From: Arthrobacter globiformis NBRC 12137
Lineage (GTDB): Bacteria; Actinomycetota; Actinomycetes; Actinomycetales; Micrococcaceae
Assembly (NCBI RefSeq): GCF_000238915.1
Contig: NZ_BAEG01000037.1
Span: 124,001-188,000, forward strand
DNA: 64,000 nucleotides
Direction of reading: 5' to 3'
The stretch's first letter is position 1. Each line of letters starts with the position of its first letter. The position numbers and the translations under genes were made by a program. The notes beneath the pieces were generated by a model. It was given only the letters and a program-made list of their open reading frames with translations, was not told where the DNA came from and searched no databases. Of the stretch, positions 50,351-60,017 are shown one piece after another.

Positions 50351-50801
50351 GTTCGAAGTGTCAGAGCATCACAAACAGCTGCCGGGGCGATCGTCCAAGC
50401 CGCCCTCTCCCTTAAGGATCAGACAGCACCGTCCCACTTCTCCCTACTGAGCTTGTCATCCGGCGGTCTTGCGGCTGCTGACGTTATACGCGGGGATCAC
50501 GTTCCCGCCGGGAAGGCACCTCACCCAAATTTGACCTGGCGCAGTTACGCGGAGGTCGGGCCGTGCCCCGCCTGGTGACCTGCCCGCGAAGACCCGGCTA
50601 AGCACTTGGGCCCTCGAACTGGCGTTTCCCGTTCTCTTCCCACGTACTCACCCGCACGTACCCGATCCGCCGTCCACCACCGGCACCCCCAACCCTCATC
50701 CTGTCAGGTTGCCCTCTAAGCCCGTCCAAGAGAAGGTCAAGATCATCGGCCACACCCGTCAGCCTGGGGTGTAGCCCAAATCAACTTCCCGCCCTTGCGC
50801 C
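50351..50801. other. Gap containing the second recombinase remnant
   Basis: Apart from the recombinase-like repeat (50605-50765), no gene is seen. The start of the SDR homology is lost at about 50350. Confidence 0.4.
50605..50765 (-). pseudogene. Serine recombinase N-terminal remnant, second copy
   Basis: On the minus strand RRIGYVRVST (catalytic Ser) and ENGKRQFEG match the start of a resolvase. The 110 bp upstream of this start align, with gaps, to the region just right of the recombinase at 46788 (both carry CCAACCCTC followed by similar GTCAAGA and TGGGGTG blocks). Only about 25 codons survive. It is in the same orientation as the larger copy. Confidence 0.7.
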
Positions 50802-51485
50802 CTAGTTTTTGGTCAGCACTGCGATTGCGCGGCGTCCCAGGCTGCCCACGACGTGTCTCTGCATGATTTCCCGGGCACGAACCGCGTCACCGCTTATAAC
50901 TGCCTCGGCAATCTGGGTGTGTTCTTCCTGGACGCGGATCCGGTCTTTTTCTGAGTCCTTTTGGCCCTGAAGCCCTATCTGCCTGTAGCGGTCTGCCTTG
51001 TCCCAGAGTCCCTCGAGGATGCCGATAAGGAGAGGGTTGTGGGAGGCCGTGTAGATTGCCCGGTGGAATTCCCGGTGGGCTGTCATGGCCGCGAGGTCGG
51101 CGGCGTCCTGCAAGGGTGTCAGTTGCTTGAGTGCCTGCTCGATGTCGGCGATGTCTTCCGGTGTCCGGCTTTCCGCGGCGAGACCGGCTGCCAGCGGGTC
51201 CAGATTTTCGCGGATCACGTAGAGATCCTTGGCTTCCTCTGGGGTGAGGGAAGCTACCCGGGCGTCGCTGTGCGATTTGAGCTCCACCATACCCTCGGCT
51301 GCCAAGCGGCGCAGTGCCTCACGCAACGGGGTGGTGCTGACGCCGATTTCCTGCGCCAGCTTCGACTGGCTCAGCACTGAACCCTGCTCGATGTCCCCGC
51401 TCAAGATGCGCCGTCGCAACTCCTCGTACGCGTATGCGTTCTTGGTGAGTATGGGGGAAGCCTGTGCCACCGGTTGCTCCTTCAT
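50802..51485 (-). CDS. GntR family transcriptional regulator, FCD type
   Basis: 227 residues from ATG 51485. The winged helix spans about residues 15-75 with LSQSKLAQEIGVSTTPLREA as its recognition part, followed by an FCD domain with HREFHRAIYTASHNP and EEHTQIAEAV carrying metal-ligand histidines. A TTG ten codons upstream is in frame but falls in a palindrome. It is divergent from the ABC transporter and tricarboxylic-acid gene cluster across a 226-bp region with two candidate operators. It is the likely regulator of that cluster. Confidence 0.9.
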   Translation of the reverse strand: MKEQPVAQASPILTKNAYAYEELRRRILSGDIEQGSVLSQSKLAQEIGVSTTPLREALRRLAAEGMVELKSHSDARVASLTPEEAKDLYVIRENLDPLAAGLAAESRTPEDIADIEQALKQLTPLQDAADLAAMTAHREFHRAIYTASHNPLLIGILEGLWDKADRYRQIGLQGQKDSEKDRIRVQEEHTQIAEAVISGDAVRAREIMQRHVVGSLGRRAIAVLTKN

Positions 51486-51503
51486 GCTGGGGGTCGTCCC
51501 CGT

Positions 51504-51517
51504 TTTTGGTACCAAAA
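51504..51517. promoter_or_regulatory. Palindrome TTTTGGTACCAAAA
   Basis: Perfect 14-bp palindrome, 19 bp upstream of the GntR start. It fits the TGGTxxACCA form of FadR-type GntR operators and would suit autoregulation. Confidence 0.6.
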
Positions 51518-51619
51518 TCCCTGCGATGTTACGGGCTATAACGCTGAGCCTAATTCTGTCACCTCGCCATGTCGGCTCTGCTCGGGAATTTCGCGCATTT
51601 TGCCCTCCTCTCTTGCAAG

Positions 51620-51632
51620 CTATAGGTTATAG
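51620..51632. promoter_or_regulatory. Inverted repeat CTATAGGTTATAG
   Basis: CTATA-GGT-TATAG lies 80 bp before the substrate-binding protein gene and may serve as a second operator or part of the transporter promoter. A related half (GCTATAAC) is at about 51535-51542. Confidence 0.45.
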
Positions 51633-51711
51633 GCTACAGTGGGTGAGGCGGATCACATGAATGCTCTTGCCCGTCCCCCATTCCGTTGCATTGCTCAAAG
51701 GAGAGACAACC

Positions 51712-52884
51712 ATGACGGTGTCCACCCCCCGTTCCAGTTCCCAGCCCAAACTTCGGATGTTCGCCAGGTACGCCACCGTCGGCGTTGCCTCAGCCCTCGC
51801 ACTTACTCTCGCCGCCTGCGGAGGCTCAGCGCCTGCAGGTAGCCCCGCTCCCGAAAATTCGATTGCAGCCGGGCAGTACCCCAAGTACTACCCGGCCGAC
51901 TACAAAGAGCTCGTGGCAGCGGCAGAGAAGGAAGGCGGCGAGCTCACGATCTACTCGAACACCGACCAGGAAAACTGGGCGCCGGTGTTCCGGGACTTCA
52001 AGAAGAAGTACCCCTTCATCAAGGACATTTCTGCGAACAACCTTGGCTCCGATGAAGTGTTCCAGCGCGTGCTGAGCGAAAACGCCACGGGCAGCTCGCC
52101 GGCGGACATCCTGGTCACCAACGCGGCCGGTGCCTGGGCAGATTTCGCCGCCAGGGGCGATGTCCTGACCCAGTACTCCTCGCCGGAGCTGACCAAGGTT
52201 CCGGAGTTCGCGAACCTGCTTCCCGGCGTCACGGCGATGTCAGCTGACGCCATGACCATCACCTACAACACTGCCCTGATGACTGAGGCCCCTACAGGCC
52301 TGGCATCACTGGCGGATCAGGTTAAGGCAAACCCCTCACAGTTCCAGGACAAGATTGGGATCCGCGACATAAAGAGCGCCTTCGGATTCACGATCTTCCA
52401 TGCCCTGACCAAGGACAAGCCCGCAGCGTGGGACTCTCTGGCGACCATCCTTCCCCTTTCACGCCCCGAGAGCTCCTCTGCCACTGAAAAGGTCCTGGCC
52501 GGCGAGTATGCCGCCAGTGCCCTGGTCAGCGCCGCCCCTGCCTTCCCTGTGGTGAAGGATTCCGGCGGCCTGTTCAAGATCGCCCTGCCCGATGACGGCA
52601 CCGTGGTTTTGCCCCGCGGCCTCGGCATTGCGGCGAAGGCTCCGCATGCTGCCACGGCGAAGCTCTTCATGGACTTTACACTGTCGGCCGAAGGCCAGCA
52701 GGCGGTTCAGGAAGGCGGGCTGTCGTCCTTCCGCGAAGGCGTCAAGCCGGTTGAGTTCACCTACACGTACGCCGACATCGTCAAGGAGGTCGGGGAGGAG
52801 GACATCATCTCCGTTCCCTACGAGAAGGTCTCCGAGGCAGAAACGGCTGCCTTTACCGAGCGCTGGAACAGCCTCAAAAAGTAA
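51712..52884 (+). CDS. ABC transporter substrate-binding lipoprotein (Fe3+/FbpA-like family)
   Basis: 390 residues with a lipoprotein signal peptide: basic start, hydrophobic ATVGVASALALTLAAC with the lipid-attached Cys at position 36. The mature part is a class II periplasmic-binding fold, beginning GELTIYSNTDQENWAPVF and typical of the FbpA/AfuA and related group. ATG 51712 has AAAGGAG at a good distance. Typical tyrosine pairs for iron are not obvious, so the ligand may be an organic acid or a metal-citrate complex instead of free iron. It is the first gene of a four-gene region with permease and ATPase. Confidence 0.9.
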   Translation: MTVSTPRSSSQPKLRMFARYATVGVASALALTLAACGGSAPAGSPAPENSIAAGQYPKYYPADYKELVAAAEKEGGELTIYSNTDQENWAPVFRDFKKKYPFIKDISANNLGSDEVFQRVLSENATGSSPADILVTNAAGAWADFAARGDVLTQYSSPELTKVPEFANLLPGVTAMSADAMTITYNTALMTEAPTGLASLADQVKANPSQFQDKIGIRDIKSAFGFTIFHALTKDKPAAWDSLATILPLSRPESSSATEKVLAGEYAASALVSAAPAFPVVKDSGGLFKIALPDDGTVVLPRGLGIAAKAPHAATAKLFMDFTLSAEGQQAVQEGGLSSFREGVKPVEFTYTYADIVKEVGEEDIISVPYEKVSEAETAAFTERWNSLKK

Positions 52885-52923
52885 GCACCCCCGACTGACC
52901 ACGCAAGGACCGGAAGACATCTC

Positions 52924-54695
52924 ATGACAACAATCCCCGAAACCAAGCCGCCGGCCCAGGCGGTCGCGCCACGGCCGGAATATCCGGCTCCGAAGTATCG
53001 CAGGATCCTTGGTGCTGACCGCAGCCAACTGCTTTTCTGGGCAACCATTATCATCCTGGCCCTCCTGGTCCTTGCCCCCGTGGTCCCCACCCTGTACCAG
53101 TCGGTGATGGACCGCCCTCTGTACGAGGAGGGCGGTCTGTTCACCGCAGAGAACTACGCACGGCTCTTCACCGAAGCCGACTTCGGCTCGGTGGCGTGGA
53201 ATACGATCCTGTTCGCCGTCATGACAACGGTCATGACGCTGCTGATCGCCGTCCCGATGGCCATCGTGGTCATCCGGACGAACATTCCGGGCCGGAAGTT
53301 CTTCGGCGCGGCCATGCAGTGGCCGTTCTTCATCTCCTCCCTGATCCTGGGCTTCGGCTGGATCACCATGTACGGCCCGGCCGGCTTCGCCAGCGTAGAG
53401 GTCCGCCGCGTCCTGGGCTTCCTGCCCTGGGACCTGTACACCCTTCCGGGCATGGCACTGACCGAGGCGGTTGCCCTGGCCCCCATCGCCTACCTCTTTT
53501 GCGCCAATGCCCTGCGGAACTCTGATGCCTCCCTTGAAGGTGCCGCCCAGACCGTGGGCGCGGGACCGTTCCGGATCCTGTGGTCGGTCATCATCCCGAT
53601 GCTCCGCCCTCCGATTGTTTACAGCTCGGTGCTGGTTTTCAGCATGTCCATCGAAACCCTCTCCATCCCGTTGCTGTACGGCCAGCCCGTGGACATCACT
53701 GTGTTCGCAACCTTCCTGTACAAAAACGGGCTGCAGTCCATCGATCCCGACTACGGGATCCTGGGTGCCGCGTCGACCATCATCCTGCTGGTCACCGTCC
53801 TGCTGGTCGCCATCCAGGCCAAAATGCTCAAGGACGCCAAGCGCTTCGTCTCGGTCCGCGGCAAGGCAACCCGCCCCGCCTGCTGGACCTGGGCTGGATC
53901 AAATGGCTGGCCGTCGCGTTCATCACCATCTACGTTGTCATCGGCGCGCTGGTGCCGATCCTGGGCCTGGTGATGCGGTCCTTCACCAGGATCTTCACCC
54001 CCCTGCAGAACCCGTTCCTGTCCATGACCATGGGCAACTACCAGCGCATCTTTGAATTCCCGGCTTACGTCGGCTCGATCCGCAACAGCCTCATCGTCGC
54101 CGGTGTCGGCGCCATCCTGGTCAGCGTCCTGGCCGTGGTCGCCGTCGTCGTCTCCAAGCGGTCCACGTTCCGCTACCGCAAGGTCATCGAATACCTGGCC
54201 CTGGCCCCGCAGGCCATGCCAGGCCTGATCATCGGCATCGGCCTGTTCTGGGCCTTCGCGTTCATGCCGTTCAACACCGGCACCCTGCTCCAGGGCACCC
54301 TCTGGGCCATCATCATCGGCTTCGGGCTCCGTGCCTTGCCCAGCGCCTTCGGCTCCATCTCCCCGGCGGTTATGCAGATCGGCGAGGAACTGGACAACGC
54401 CGCCCGCGTCAACGGCGCAGACTGGCTGAAGATGTTCCTCCGCATCCTGGTCAAACTCCTCACTCCCGCCTTCGTCGCCGCGATGGTCCTCACCTTTGTC
54501 GTGATGATGAAGGAATACTCCCCGGCGATCTTCCTCGGCTCGGCCGATACCGCCGTCATCGGCACCACCATGCTCGAGCTCTGGGTCCAGGGCAACACCG
54601 GATCGGTGGCCGCCCTGGCCACTATCCAGATCGTTATCACCGCAGTCTTCGTCGGCGTCGCCGGCCTGCTTATGAAAGGTAAGAAAGATGCCTGA
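52924..54695 (+). pseudogene. ABC transporter permease (FbpB-like, two fused modules), frameshifted
   Basis: Two overlapping frames give one FbpB-like permease of about 590 residues, with twelve membrane helices in two homologous modules. The first frame ends correctly at RFVSVRGKATRP; the second resumes with RLLDLGWIKWLAVAF and continues to KGKKDA. The EAA loops are ALRNSDASLEGAAQTVGAGP in the first module and QIGEELDNAARVNGADWLK in the second. One extra C in the run at 53874-53877 would restore a single frame, so a sequencing error or a single-base deletion is implied. Without repair, the transporter would lack its second module. Confidence 0.85.
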
Positions 54696-55818
54696 TGTCG
54701 CCGTCAAGAACCTCCGCAAAGACTTCGGAGGAGTCACCGTCCTCCACGAGGTCAGCTTTACCATCAGGGACGGGGAGTTCTTCACCCTCCTGGGCCCCTC
54801 GGGCTGCGGAAAATCCACGACTCTGTCCTGCCTCGCCGGCTTGGAGCAGCCCACCTCAGGCTCCATCGCCGTCGGAGATACCGTCCTGGTCGATGACTCC
54901 TCCAACAAGTTTGTTCCGCCGGAAGAGCGCAACCTCGGAATGGTGTTCCAGTCCTACGCCCTCTGGCCTCACATGACCCTGGCGGAGAACCTGGCGATGC
55001 CGCTGAACATCCGCAAGGTCTCCAAGGCTGAGCAGAAAACCCTGATCCACGACGCGCTGGAGAAGGTGGGACTGGCCCACCTTGCACACCGCTACCCGCA
55101 CCAGCTCTCCGGCGGACAGCAGCAGCGCGTCGCCCTCGCCCGCGCCCTGGTCTACTCGCCCAAGGTCCTGCTCCTGGACGAACCGCTCTCCAACCTGGAC
55201 GCCAAGCTCCGCGAACAGGCCCGGATCTGGCTCAAGCGCCTCCAGTCCGAGCTCGGCATCACCACCGTCTACGTCACCCACGACCAGGAAGAAGCCCTGG
55301 CCATGAGCGACCGCATCGCCGTCATGTCCAACGGACACATGCTCCAGGTCGCCCCGCCCCACGAAATCTACGAACGCCCCGCCACCGCGGAAGTCGCCGC
55401 CTTCATCGGCCGCTCCAACTTCATCGACGGCACCGTTCTCGCCGCCCACGGCGGCGCAGCAACCGTCCGCCTCGAAGAAAGCGGAGAAACCATCAACGTC
55501 GCCGTCAGCGAGCAGGCAACCACCGGGGACCTCGTCACCGTGGCCTTCCGGCCCGAGAAGGTCTTCCTGACCAACAGAGGCGCCGAGCTGCCCGCCGCCG
55601 CCATCGTCCTCAACGCCGACATCATCACCACCTCCTATGTCGGGTCCCGCTACGAATACGACCTCAAATACGGCAGCAAAACCCTCCTGGTCGACAGCAC
55701 CACGGGCGGGTTGACCGGAGCGGTCCGCCTGGTGGTCCCGGCTGAGGCCGTGCGCCTCTATCCCCGCGCGAACGTGGTATCCAAGGATGTCGCCGAACTG
55801 ATGGCTGTCACCCACTAG
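54688..55818 (+). CDS. ABC transporter ATP-binding protein (FbpC/PotA-like)
   Basis: 376 residues. Walker A is LLGPSGCGKSTT near residue 37, the Q-loop is MVFQSYALWPHMT near 88, the signature is LSGGQQQR near 139 and Walker B is VLLLDEPLSNLD near 160, with the switch His in YVTHDQEEA. The C-terminal 130 residues form a TOBE domain. The ATG overlaps the permease end by 8 bp. It belongs to the FbpABC-like importer with the two genes before it. A hairpin follows the stop. Confidence 0.94.
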   Translation: MPDVAVKNLRKDFGGVTVLHEVSFTIRDGEFFTLLGPSGCGKSTTLSCLAGLEQPTSGSIAVGDTVLVDDSSNKFVPPEERNLGMVFQSYALWPHMTLAENLAMPLNIRKVSKAEQKTLIHDALEKVGLAHLAHRYPHQLSGGQQQRVALARALVYSPKVLLLDEPLSNLDAKLREQARIWLKRLQSELGITTVYVTHDQEEALAMSDRIAVMSNGHMLQVAPPHEIYERPATAEVAAFIGRSNFIDGTVLAAHGGAATVRLEESGETINVAVSEQATTGDLVTVAFRPEKVFLTNRGAELPAAAIVLNADIITTSYVGSRYEYDLKYGSKTLLVDSTTGGLTGAVRLVVPAEAVRLYPRANVVSKDVAELMAVTH

Positions 55819-55832
55819 TCAGCCCCAGGAAT

Positions 55833-55870
55833 CCGGCGGGGAAGCCAGCCCTGAGCAACTTCCCCGCCGG
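55833..55870 (+). terminator. Hairpin between ABC genes and aconitase
   Basis: CCGGCGGGGAAG (55833-55844) pairs perfectly with CTTCCCCGCCGG (55859-55870) around a 14-base loop, 15 bp after the ATPase stop. No T run. It may partly separate transporter and enzyme expression. Confidence 0.65.
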
Positions 55871-55961
55871 GCGCCGAAAAACTTCCACGGCAATACCCCT
55901 CCAGCAGCGGGTTATAGCCCATACCTAACACAGGCCCAATCCTGTTCGAGAAAGTGTCCTC

Positions 55962-58598
55962 ATGAGCATCGCCACCGCCGCCGGTTCCCACCCCTCCGTA
56001 ACCCGCCTCGAAGTCAACGGCGAGGTGCTCCGCGCGGTGGACATCGAAGGCGCTTTCGGCCCGGACTATCCCCGCCTCCCCATCGTCCTTCGGCTCCTGG
56101 CGGAGAACGTCCAGCGGAACATGACAGGCCATGAGCGTGACCAGGCCATGGACGCCCTGCGCGGCTGGCTTGACTCCGGGACGAGCACCGCCGAAATCGA
56201 GTTCCTTCCGACCAGGGTGCTGATGCACGACACCACCAGCACGCCCGCCCTGGTGGACATCGCCGCCATGCGTGACACCCTGGCCGAGTGCGGTGAGGAC
56301 CCCATGGCATTGAACCCGCTGCTGCGCGTGGACGTTTCCATTGACCATTCACTTGCGGTGGAGGAATACGGGCGCCCCGACGCGGCCGCCCGGAACATCA
56401 AGCACGAGATCCGGCGGAACCGTGAACGCTACCAGTTCCTGAAATGGGCGTCGAAGGCGATGAACGACGTTCACATCAACCCGCCGGGCACCGGCATCAT
56501 GCACACCATCAACCTCGAACAGCTCGCCACCGTCGTCACCACCATCGAAAAGGACGGGGACCGGTGGGCTGTCCCGGACATGATGGTGGGCACCGACAGC
56601 CACACTCCGATGATTAACGGTCTCGGTGTTCTCGGCTGGGGCGTCGGCGGCCTGGAAGCCCAGACCGTCATGTTTGGCATGCCCGCCACTCTCCGGATCC
56701 CCGAAGTCGTGGGGGTCAGGCTCACCGGGGAGCTGCGCACCGGTACCCTCGCCACCGATCTGGCACTGACCATCACCCACCGGCTGCGCGAAGTCGGCGT
56801 CACCGGTGAGTTTGTTGAGTTCTTCGGCCCCGGCGTCTCAACGCTGACGGTGGGGGAGCGGGCTGTCGTGGCGAACATGGCACCCGAATACGGTGCCACT
56901 ACCGGGTACTTCCCGATCGACGCAATGGCCCTGGACTACCTTGCCGGCACCGGCCGCACCCCGGAACAAACCCGCCTCGTCGAGGCTTACGCCAGGCAGG
57001 CAGGGATCTGGTTCGATTCCGAAGCAAGTCCCGCCTACACCAAAGTCATCGACATCGACCTGTCCACCATCGCCATGCACGCCGCCGGGCCCCGCCGCCC
57101 CCAGGACCTCCTGCCCTTCGGCGGCATCCGAAACGCCCTGGAACAGGAGACCGGACCGAAGCGCCGCGGTACCGGGCCGCTACCGGAGTTCCCCGTGGCC
57201 CTGGCCGCGATCACCAGCTGCACCAACACCTCCGACCCGCGTCTGCTGATCGCTGCCGGACTGCTGGCCCGGAACGCCAGAAAGCGGGGCATGAAAGTCC
57301 CCGAATGGGTTAAGACCTCCCTCGCTCCCGGTTCTCCCGCGGCCGCCAGTTACCTCAAGCGCGCCGACCTGACCGAGGACCTTGCCTCCGTGGGTTTCGA
57401 CATTGTCGGTTTCGGCTGCACAACCTGCATCGGCAACCCAGGACCCCTGACACCGGTGGTTGCCAAGGCCCAGGACGACGGCGGGAGCGAGCCGGTGGCC
57501 ATCCTGTCCGGAAACCGCAACTTCCCGGGACGGGTGCACCCCGACGTCGAACTCAGCTTCATCATGTCACCGCCACTTGTCGTCGCCTTCGCCCTGGCCG
57601 GTGACGCCAAACGCGACCTCAGCGCCGAACCCCTCCAATATTTGGAGGACGGCACCCCCGTCTACCTCACAGACCTGTGGCCGGCGCGCGAAGAGATCGA
57701 CGCGCTGGTACTGAAAGCCAACGACCCCGCAGATTTCCGCCGCGACTTCGCCATCGCCAGCCGGGACCCGCAGTGGCGCCGCGTGGAAGCCCCGGACGGC
57801 GCACAGTACCCCTGGGATCCGGCATCAACAATCCTCCGCAGGCCTCCCTTCGCGGCAATGACCGAAGGAAGCCTCCTGGGCCAATATGCCGCCCATCCGC
57901 TGCTGGTCCTCGGCGATGACATCACCACCGACCACATCTCCCCGGCCAGCGCCATCCCGCCTACCAGCAATGTGGCGGACTTCCTCGTGGCCAGGGGAGA
58001 GGACCGTGCCGACCTGAACGTCTTTGCGTCCCGCCGCGGCAACTGGGAAGTCATGGTCCGCGGCGCCTTCCACGCCAAATCGGTCACAAACCTCCTCCAC
58101 CCTGAAGCCCCTGTCGCCCAGACGATCCACACCCCTTCGGGCGAAACGATGCCCATCTGGGACGCCGCCCAGCGATACCGCGAAGAAGGCGAATCCGTCG
58201 TCATGGTAGCGGGGGAGCGCTATGGCATGGGTTCCTCCCGCGACTGGGCGGCCAAAGCCCAGCGACTGCTCGGCGCCCGGGCAGTCATCGCCGCCAGCTT
58301 CGAACGGATTCACCGTTCCAACCTCATCGGGATGGGAATCCTCCCGCTCGTCATGCCAGCCGATATGAGGGAAAAGCTCCTGAGCCTTGCACCCGGCGAC
58401 CGGATCAGGCTCGACGCCCGCGAAGAGCTTATCCATCCCCGAGCCGACATCGCAGCGGCCATTGTCCGCAGCGACGGAACAGAAGAGCCCTTCACAACCA
58501 CAGCTGCCGTGGAAACCGGGCTGGAATGCGAACTCCTCGCCGTGGGCGGGGTCATTCCCATGATCCTCCGCCGGACCCTGAACCACACGTGCAGCTGA
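55962..58598 (+). CDS. acnA: Aconitate hydratase (AcnA/IRP type)
   Basis: 878 residues, typical of AcnA-type aconitases, which isomerise citrate and isocitrate through cis-aconitate with a [4Fe-4S] cluster. The cluster cysteines are Cys420 in TSCTNTSDP and Cys486/Cys489 in FGCTTCIGNPGPL. Other markers are MVGTDSHTPMINGLG near residue 208, GSSRDWAAKAQRLLGARAVI near 763 (core GSSRDWA) and the swivelling C-terminal domain. It lies beside an importer, NADP-isocitrate dehydrogenase and an isopropylmalate dehydrogenase relative, all on one strand. Such clustering suggests a second, substrate-dedicated aconitase and not the only housekeeping copy. Confidence 0.93.
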   Translation: MSIATAAGSHPSVTRLEVNGEVLRAVDIEGAFGPDYPRLPIVLRLLAENVQRNMTGHERDQAMDALRGWLDSGTSTAEIEFLPTRVLMHDTTSTPALVDIAAMRDTLAECGEDPMALNPLLRVDVSIDHSLAVEEYGRPDAAARNIKHEIRRNRERYQFLKWASKAMNDVHINPPGTGIMHTINLEQLATVVTTIEKDGDRWAVPDMMVGTDSHTPMINGLGVLGWGVGGLEAQTVMFGMPATLRIPEVVGVRLTGELRTGTLATDLALTITHRLREVGVTGEFVEFFGPGVSTLTVGERAVVANMAPEYGATTGYFPIDAMALDYLAGTGRTPEQTRLVEAYARQAGIWFDSEASPAYTKVIDIDLSTIAMHAAGPRRPQDLLPFGGIRNALEQETGPKRRGTGPLPEFPVALAAITSCTNTSDPRLLIAAGLLARNARKRGMKVPEWVKTSLAPGSPAAASYLKRADLTEDLASVGFDIVGFGCTTCIGNPGPLTPVVAKAQDDGGSEPVAILSGNRNFPGRVHPDVELSFIMSPPLVVAFALAGDAKRDLSAEPLQYLEDGTPVYLTDLWPAREEIDALVLKANDPADFRRDFAIASRDPQWRRVEAPDGAQYPWDPASTILRRPPFAAMTEGSLLGQYAAHPLLVLGDDITTDHISPASAIPPTSNVADFLVARGEDRADLNVFASRRGNWEVMVRGAFHAKSVTNLLHPEAPVAQTIHTPSGETMPIWDAAQRYREEGESVVMVAGERYGMGSSRDWAAKAQRLLGARAVIAASFERIHRSNLIGMGILPLVMPADMREKLLSLAPGDRIRLDAREELIHPRADIAAAIVRSDGTEEPFTTTAAVETGLECELLAVGGVIPMILRRTLNHTCS

Positions 58599-58736
58599 TG
58601 GCGGCACCTGCGCCCATCAGAACAAGGAGCAATCATGCGAATCCATCACCGTCAAGCATGGTCTTCAGGCACAAGCGCGCAGGCCAGAGACCAAAATCCT
58701 CAACACCCGGAAGCCCCACCAACAGCAAGGACAATT
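58599..58736. other. Spacer between aconitase and isocitrate dehydrogenase
   Basis: 138 bp without a gene. It provides the AAGGA ribosome site for the next gene. The in-frame upstream extension to 58635 has no site of its own. Confidence 0.4.
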
Positions 58737-59975
58737 ATGAGTGCGTTCGAGAAAATTGATGTCGTGGGTTCTGTGGTGGAGCTCGACGGCGACGAAATGA
58801 CCCACGTCCTGTGGCAGTTCATCAAGGACCGCCTCATCACTCCCTACTTGAACATCAAGCTGGAGAGTTTTGACCTCTCCCTGGAGAACCGGGACGCGAC
58901 CGATGACCAGGTGACCTTGAATGCCGCGCATGCCATCCGTGAACACAAGGTAGGCGTCAAGTGCGCCACCATCACACCCGATGAGGCACGGGTGCAGGAG
59001 TTCAAGCTCAAGAAGATGTGGCCCTCGCCCAACGGAACAGTCCGCAATGTCCTGGGCGGAGTCCTGTTCCGCGAACCGATCATCATCTCCAACATCCCCC
59101 GGCTGGTTCCCGGCTGGAACAAACCCATCATCATTGGCCGGCACGCCTTTGGCGACCAATACCGCGCCACCAACTTCAAAGTCCCCGGGCCGGGGACGCT
59201 CACCTTGACCTTTACACCCTCCGATGGCAGGGAGGAGATCAGGCAGGAAGTGGCCACCTATCCGGAGGGAGGCGGCGTGGCAATGGGCATGTACAACTTC
59301 AACGATTCCATCCGCGACTTCGCCCGCGCATCCTTCTCCTACGGGCTGCAGCGAAACTACCCCGTCTACCTGTCCACGAAGAACACCATCCTCAAGGCCT
59401 ACGACGGGCAGTTCAAAGACCTGTTCCAGGAGGTGTTCGACGCCGAGTTCAAAGACAAGTTCGACGCCGCCGGGCTGGGTTACGAACACCGGCTGATCGA
59501 TGACATGGTTGCCTCAGCCATGAAATGGCAAGGCGGCTACGTTTGGGCCTGCAAAAACTACGACGGCGATGTCCAGTCAGACATCGTCGCCCAGGGGTTC
59601 GGCTCGCTCGGACTAATGACATCCGTGCTCATGACCCCGGATGGCAGCACCGTTGTGGCGGAGGCCGCCCACGGCACCATCACGCGCCACTACAGCCAAC
59701 ACCAGCAGGGCAAGCCCACCTCCACGAACCCCATCGCCTGCATCTTTGCCTGGACCGGGGCCCTGCGGCACCGCGGCAAGCTCGACCAGACACCGGACGT
59801 GATCCGCTTCGCCGAAACCCTTGAAGAGGTAGTAATCGAGACGGTCGAATCCGGAAAGATGACCAAAGACCTGGCACTTCTCATCGGGCCCGAACAGCCC
59901 TGGCTCACAACAGAGGAGTTCCTTGCAGCCGTTGATGCCCGCCTTGCAGCCTCGCACCTGCCGGTCACCGCTTAG
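58737..59975 (+). CDS. icd: NADP-dependent isocitrate dehydrogenase, homodimeric (eukaryotic-type)
   Basis: 412 residues from the ATG at 58737, the length and pattern of the homodimeric NADP-IDH seen in eukaryotes and some bacteria. The N-terminus [19 protein letters not shown] is diagnostic, followed by [11 protein letters not shown] (substrate serine/arginine region), [12 protein letters not shown] with the metal-binding Asp residues, and [22 protein letters not shown]-binding is in [14 protein letters not shown] precedes the start. It is in line with aconitase and the next dehydrogenase, so isocitrate produced from an imported tricarboxylate could be oxidised to 2-oxoglutarate. Confidence 0.94.
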   Translation: MSAFEKIDVVGSVVELDGDEMTHVLWQFIKDRLITPYLNIKLESFDLSLENRDATDDQVTLNAAHAIREHKVGVKCATITPDEARVQEFKLKKMWPSPNGTVRNVLGGVLFREPIIISNIPRLVPGWNKPIIIGRHAFGDQYRATNFKVPGPGTLTLTFTPSDGREEIRQEVATYPEGGGVAMGMYNFNDSIRDFARASFSYGLQRNYPVYLSTKNTILKAYDGQFKDLFQEVFDAEFKDKFDAAGLGYEHRLIDDMVASAMKWQGGYVWACKNYDGDVQSDIVAQGFGSLGLMTSVLMTPDGSTVVAEAAHGTITRHYSQHQQGKPTSTNPIACIFAWTGALRHRGKLDQTPDVIRFAETLEEVVIETVESGKMTKDLALLIGPEQPWLTTEEFLAAVDARLAASHLPVTA

Positions 59976-60017
59976 ATTGCGACCGGGCAGACACGAAAAG
60001 GAGGAGAAGGAAGCCCC

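Noticed and set aside
53751..54932. 393-codon minus-strand ORF opposite the permease and ATPase
   Set aside because: Rich in Asp/Gly/His as expected for a complementary frame of membrane helices; no domain.
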